NCBI GenBank assembly: GCA_009699825.1
Contig: WLNM01000002.1
Coordinates: 1-34,396, forward strand
Length of the DNA stretch: 34,396 nt
Reading direction: 5' to 3'
Origin: Actinomycetota bacterium
GTDB lineage: Bacteria > Actinomycetota > Actinomycetes > Nanopelagicales > Nanopelagicaceae
Every line of letters starts with the position of its first letter. Position 1 is the first letter of the stretch. Below the pieces are notes generated by a model that worked only from the letters and a program-made list of their open reading frames with translations, had not been told where the DNA came from and ran no database searches. The translations under genes and the position numbers were made by a program. Shown in pieces: positions 33,486 to 34,396 of the stretch.

Positions 33486-34274
33486 GTGCGCTCGTTAGTG
33501 TTTTTAAGCGCCGAGGGTGAAGGCTTCGTCCCACCTAGCAGCAACGATTTCGAACTCCCACCAGTTTTTGGAAATAGTGCTTTTACAACAAAACCGATTT
33601 TGATGGTCTTTCTTTCAGTTATTTTGGTTTCAGTATTTTTCATTCTCTCATCACGCAAAGCAGCGATCATTCCTTCTAAGTTCCAATTCGCAGGTGAAAG
33701 TGTTTATGCCTTCGTAAGAAATGATTTAGCGCGAGATGTCATCGGACATGAATTCATGCGATTTGTTCCGTATTTATTCACACTTTTTACTTTCATTTTG
33801 ACCAATAACCTCTTCGGAATTATTCCTTTACTTCAATTCCCAACGATGTCTCGAGTTTCATTCCCATATGTCTTGGCGATAACTGTTTATTTGGTTTTCC
33901 ACTACGTAGGAATCCGCAAGCAAGGCGCCTGGAAATATTTCAAGGAAATTATGTTCATGCCTGGTGTTCCAAAGGCTGCATACATCCTTATTACTCCACT
34001 TGAATTGCTGACCTTCTTACTCGTTCGTCCACTTACTCTTTCACTTCGTTTATTCGCAAATATGTTTGCAGGGCACTTGCTCCTGCTTGTCTTTATCTTG
34101 GGTGGAGAACATCTACTCCAAGGTGTAATTGGTTTGAAGTTAATCAGTCCCTTTGCCTTCTTAATCGGCATCGTGCTGACTTTCTTTGAATTCATGGTCC
34201 AGTGTCTACAGGCGTACATATTTACTCTGTTGGCAGCTCTATATATCGCCGGCGCCCTTGCCGACGAGCACTAA
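33486..34274 (+). CDS. atpB: ATP synthase subunit a
   Basis: 262 residues with five to six membrane helices. The essential proton-path arginine is Arg188 in LSLRLFANMFAGH. Further motifs are TNNLFGIIP and the final LQAYIFTLLAALYI. It forms the proton half-channels against the c-ring. The GTG at 33486 is chosen because GAAGGAG ends five bases before it; a GTG at 33480 would overlap that site. It is followed by a hairpin and atpE. Confidence 0.95.
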   Translation: MRSLVFLSAEGEGFVPPSSNDFELPPVFGNSAFTTKPILMVFLSVILVSVFFILSSRKAAIIPSKFQFAGESVYAFVRNDLARDVIGHEFMRFVPYLFTLFTFILTNNLFGIIPLLQFPTMSRVSFPYVLAITVYLVFHYVGIRKQGAWKYFKEIMFMPGVPKAAYILITPLELLTFLLVRPLTLSLRLFANMFAGHLLLLVFILGGEHLLQGVIGLKLISPFAFLIGIVLTFFEFMVQCLQAYIFTLLAALYIAGALADEH

Positions 34275-34290
34275 TTAGGTACATACCTAA
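34275..34290 (+). promoter_or_regulatory. Hairpin between atpB and atpE
   Basis: TTAGGT-ACAT-ACCTAA, a perfect 16-base inverted repeat directly after the atpB stop and followed by an A/G-rich stretch with AAGGAG before atpE. It may protect the atpE message or raise its translation; no T-run, so not a terminator. Confidence 0.5.
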
Positions 34291-34313
34291 AGAAAAGAAA
34301 AAAGGAGAAAAAA

Positions 34314-34396
34314 ATGGAAGGCACACTTAACCTGGTCGGTTTTGGCCTCGCAGCAATCGGTCCTGGTATTGCAACTGGACTTATCTTCGCCGCATA
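34314..34396 (+). CDS. atpE: ATP synthase subunit c, 5' part only
   Basis: 27 codons are visible before the window ends (MEGTLNLVGFGLAAIGPGIATG). The Gly-rich first helix of subunit c is recognisable (GFGLAAIGPGIATG). The ion-binding Glu in the second helix lies outside. AAGGAG precedes the ATG at a good distance, fitting the high expression needed for c subunits. Confidence 0.95.
   Translation, partial: MEGTLNLVGFGLAAIGPGIATGLIFAA

Overview
The window looks like a piece of a small, AT-rich actinobacterial genome, most likely a streamlined freshwater acI / Nanopelagicales-type organism. Two gene blocks follow the Mycobacterium/Streptomyces order: clpS, DUF2017, mec, cysO, cysM, murI, rph, rdgB, and argS, lysA, hom, thrC, thrB, rho, rpmE, prfA, prmC, Sua5, glyA, wecA, atpI-like, atpZ, atpB, atpE. 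The base composition is AT-rich by eye, genes overlap by 1-8 bases or sit a few bases apart, and Rho carries the actinobacterial Asp/Ser/Arg-rich insert. The lineage below phylum is inference. No CRISPR array, insertion sequence, prophage or rRNA was seen, and no gene-free stretch exceeds about 180 bases.

Layout. 1-390 is the end of a rhodanese-type tRNA hydroxylase (TrhO). 393-5239 (minus strand) holds pirin, a three-gene proton-translocating transhydrogenase (pntAa-pntAb-pntB) and argF. 5274-12937 (plus) holds a DUF3039 protein, a secreted GH18 hydrolase, clpS, DUF2017, the Mec-CysO-CysM O-phosphoserine cysteine pathway, murI, rph, rdgB and a membrane protein with a histone-H1-like tail, closed by a hairpin terminator. 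12990-19111 (minus) holds an OafA-type acyltransferase with an SGNH domain, a DivIVA-like coiled-coil protein with a structured leader, a hemolysin-III/PAQR protein, metY, an MFS exporter and tRNA-Leu(UAG). 19292-34396 (plus) is the argS-to-ATP-synthase block, cut by the window end inside atpE.

Functionally the window joins aspartate-family amino acid synthesis (lysA, hom, thrC, thrB, metY), cysteine and arginine synthesis, one-carbon supply (glyA), translation termination (prfA, prmC, rpmE), transcription termination (rho), envelope precursors (murI, wecA, acyltransferase, GH18) and membrane energetics (pnt, atp).

The most notable unexplained signals are these: a recurring leaderless-promoter arrangement (TAnnnT, 6-7 bases, ATG) at seven genes, in two of which the upstream stop codon TAG is the start of the -10 box; a membrane-anchored H1-like protein with an outer fibronectin-III-like domain; a multi-helix leader before the coiled-coil gene; a perfect palindrome in the pirin promoter spacer; a 33-codon upstream ORF overlapping the rho start; and a Sua5-family protein that has lost its signature motifs.
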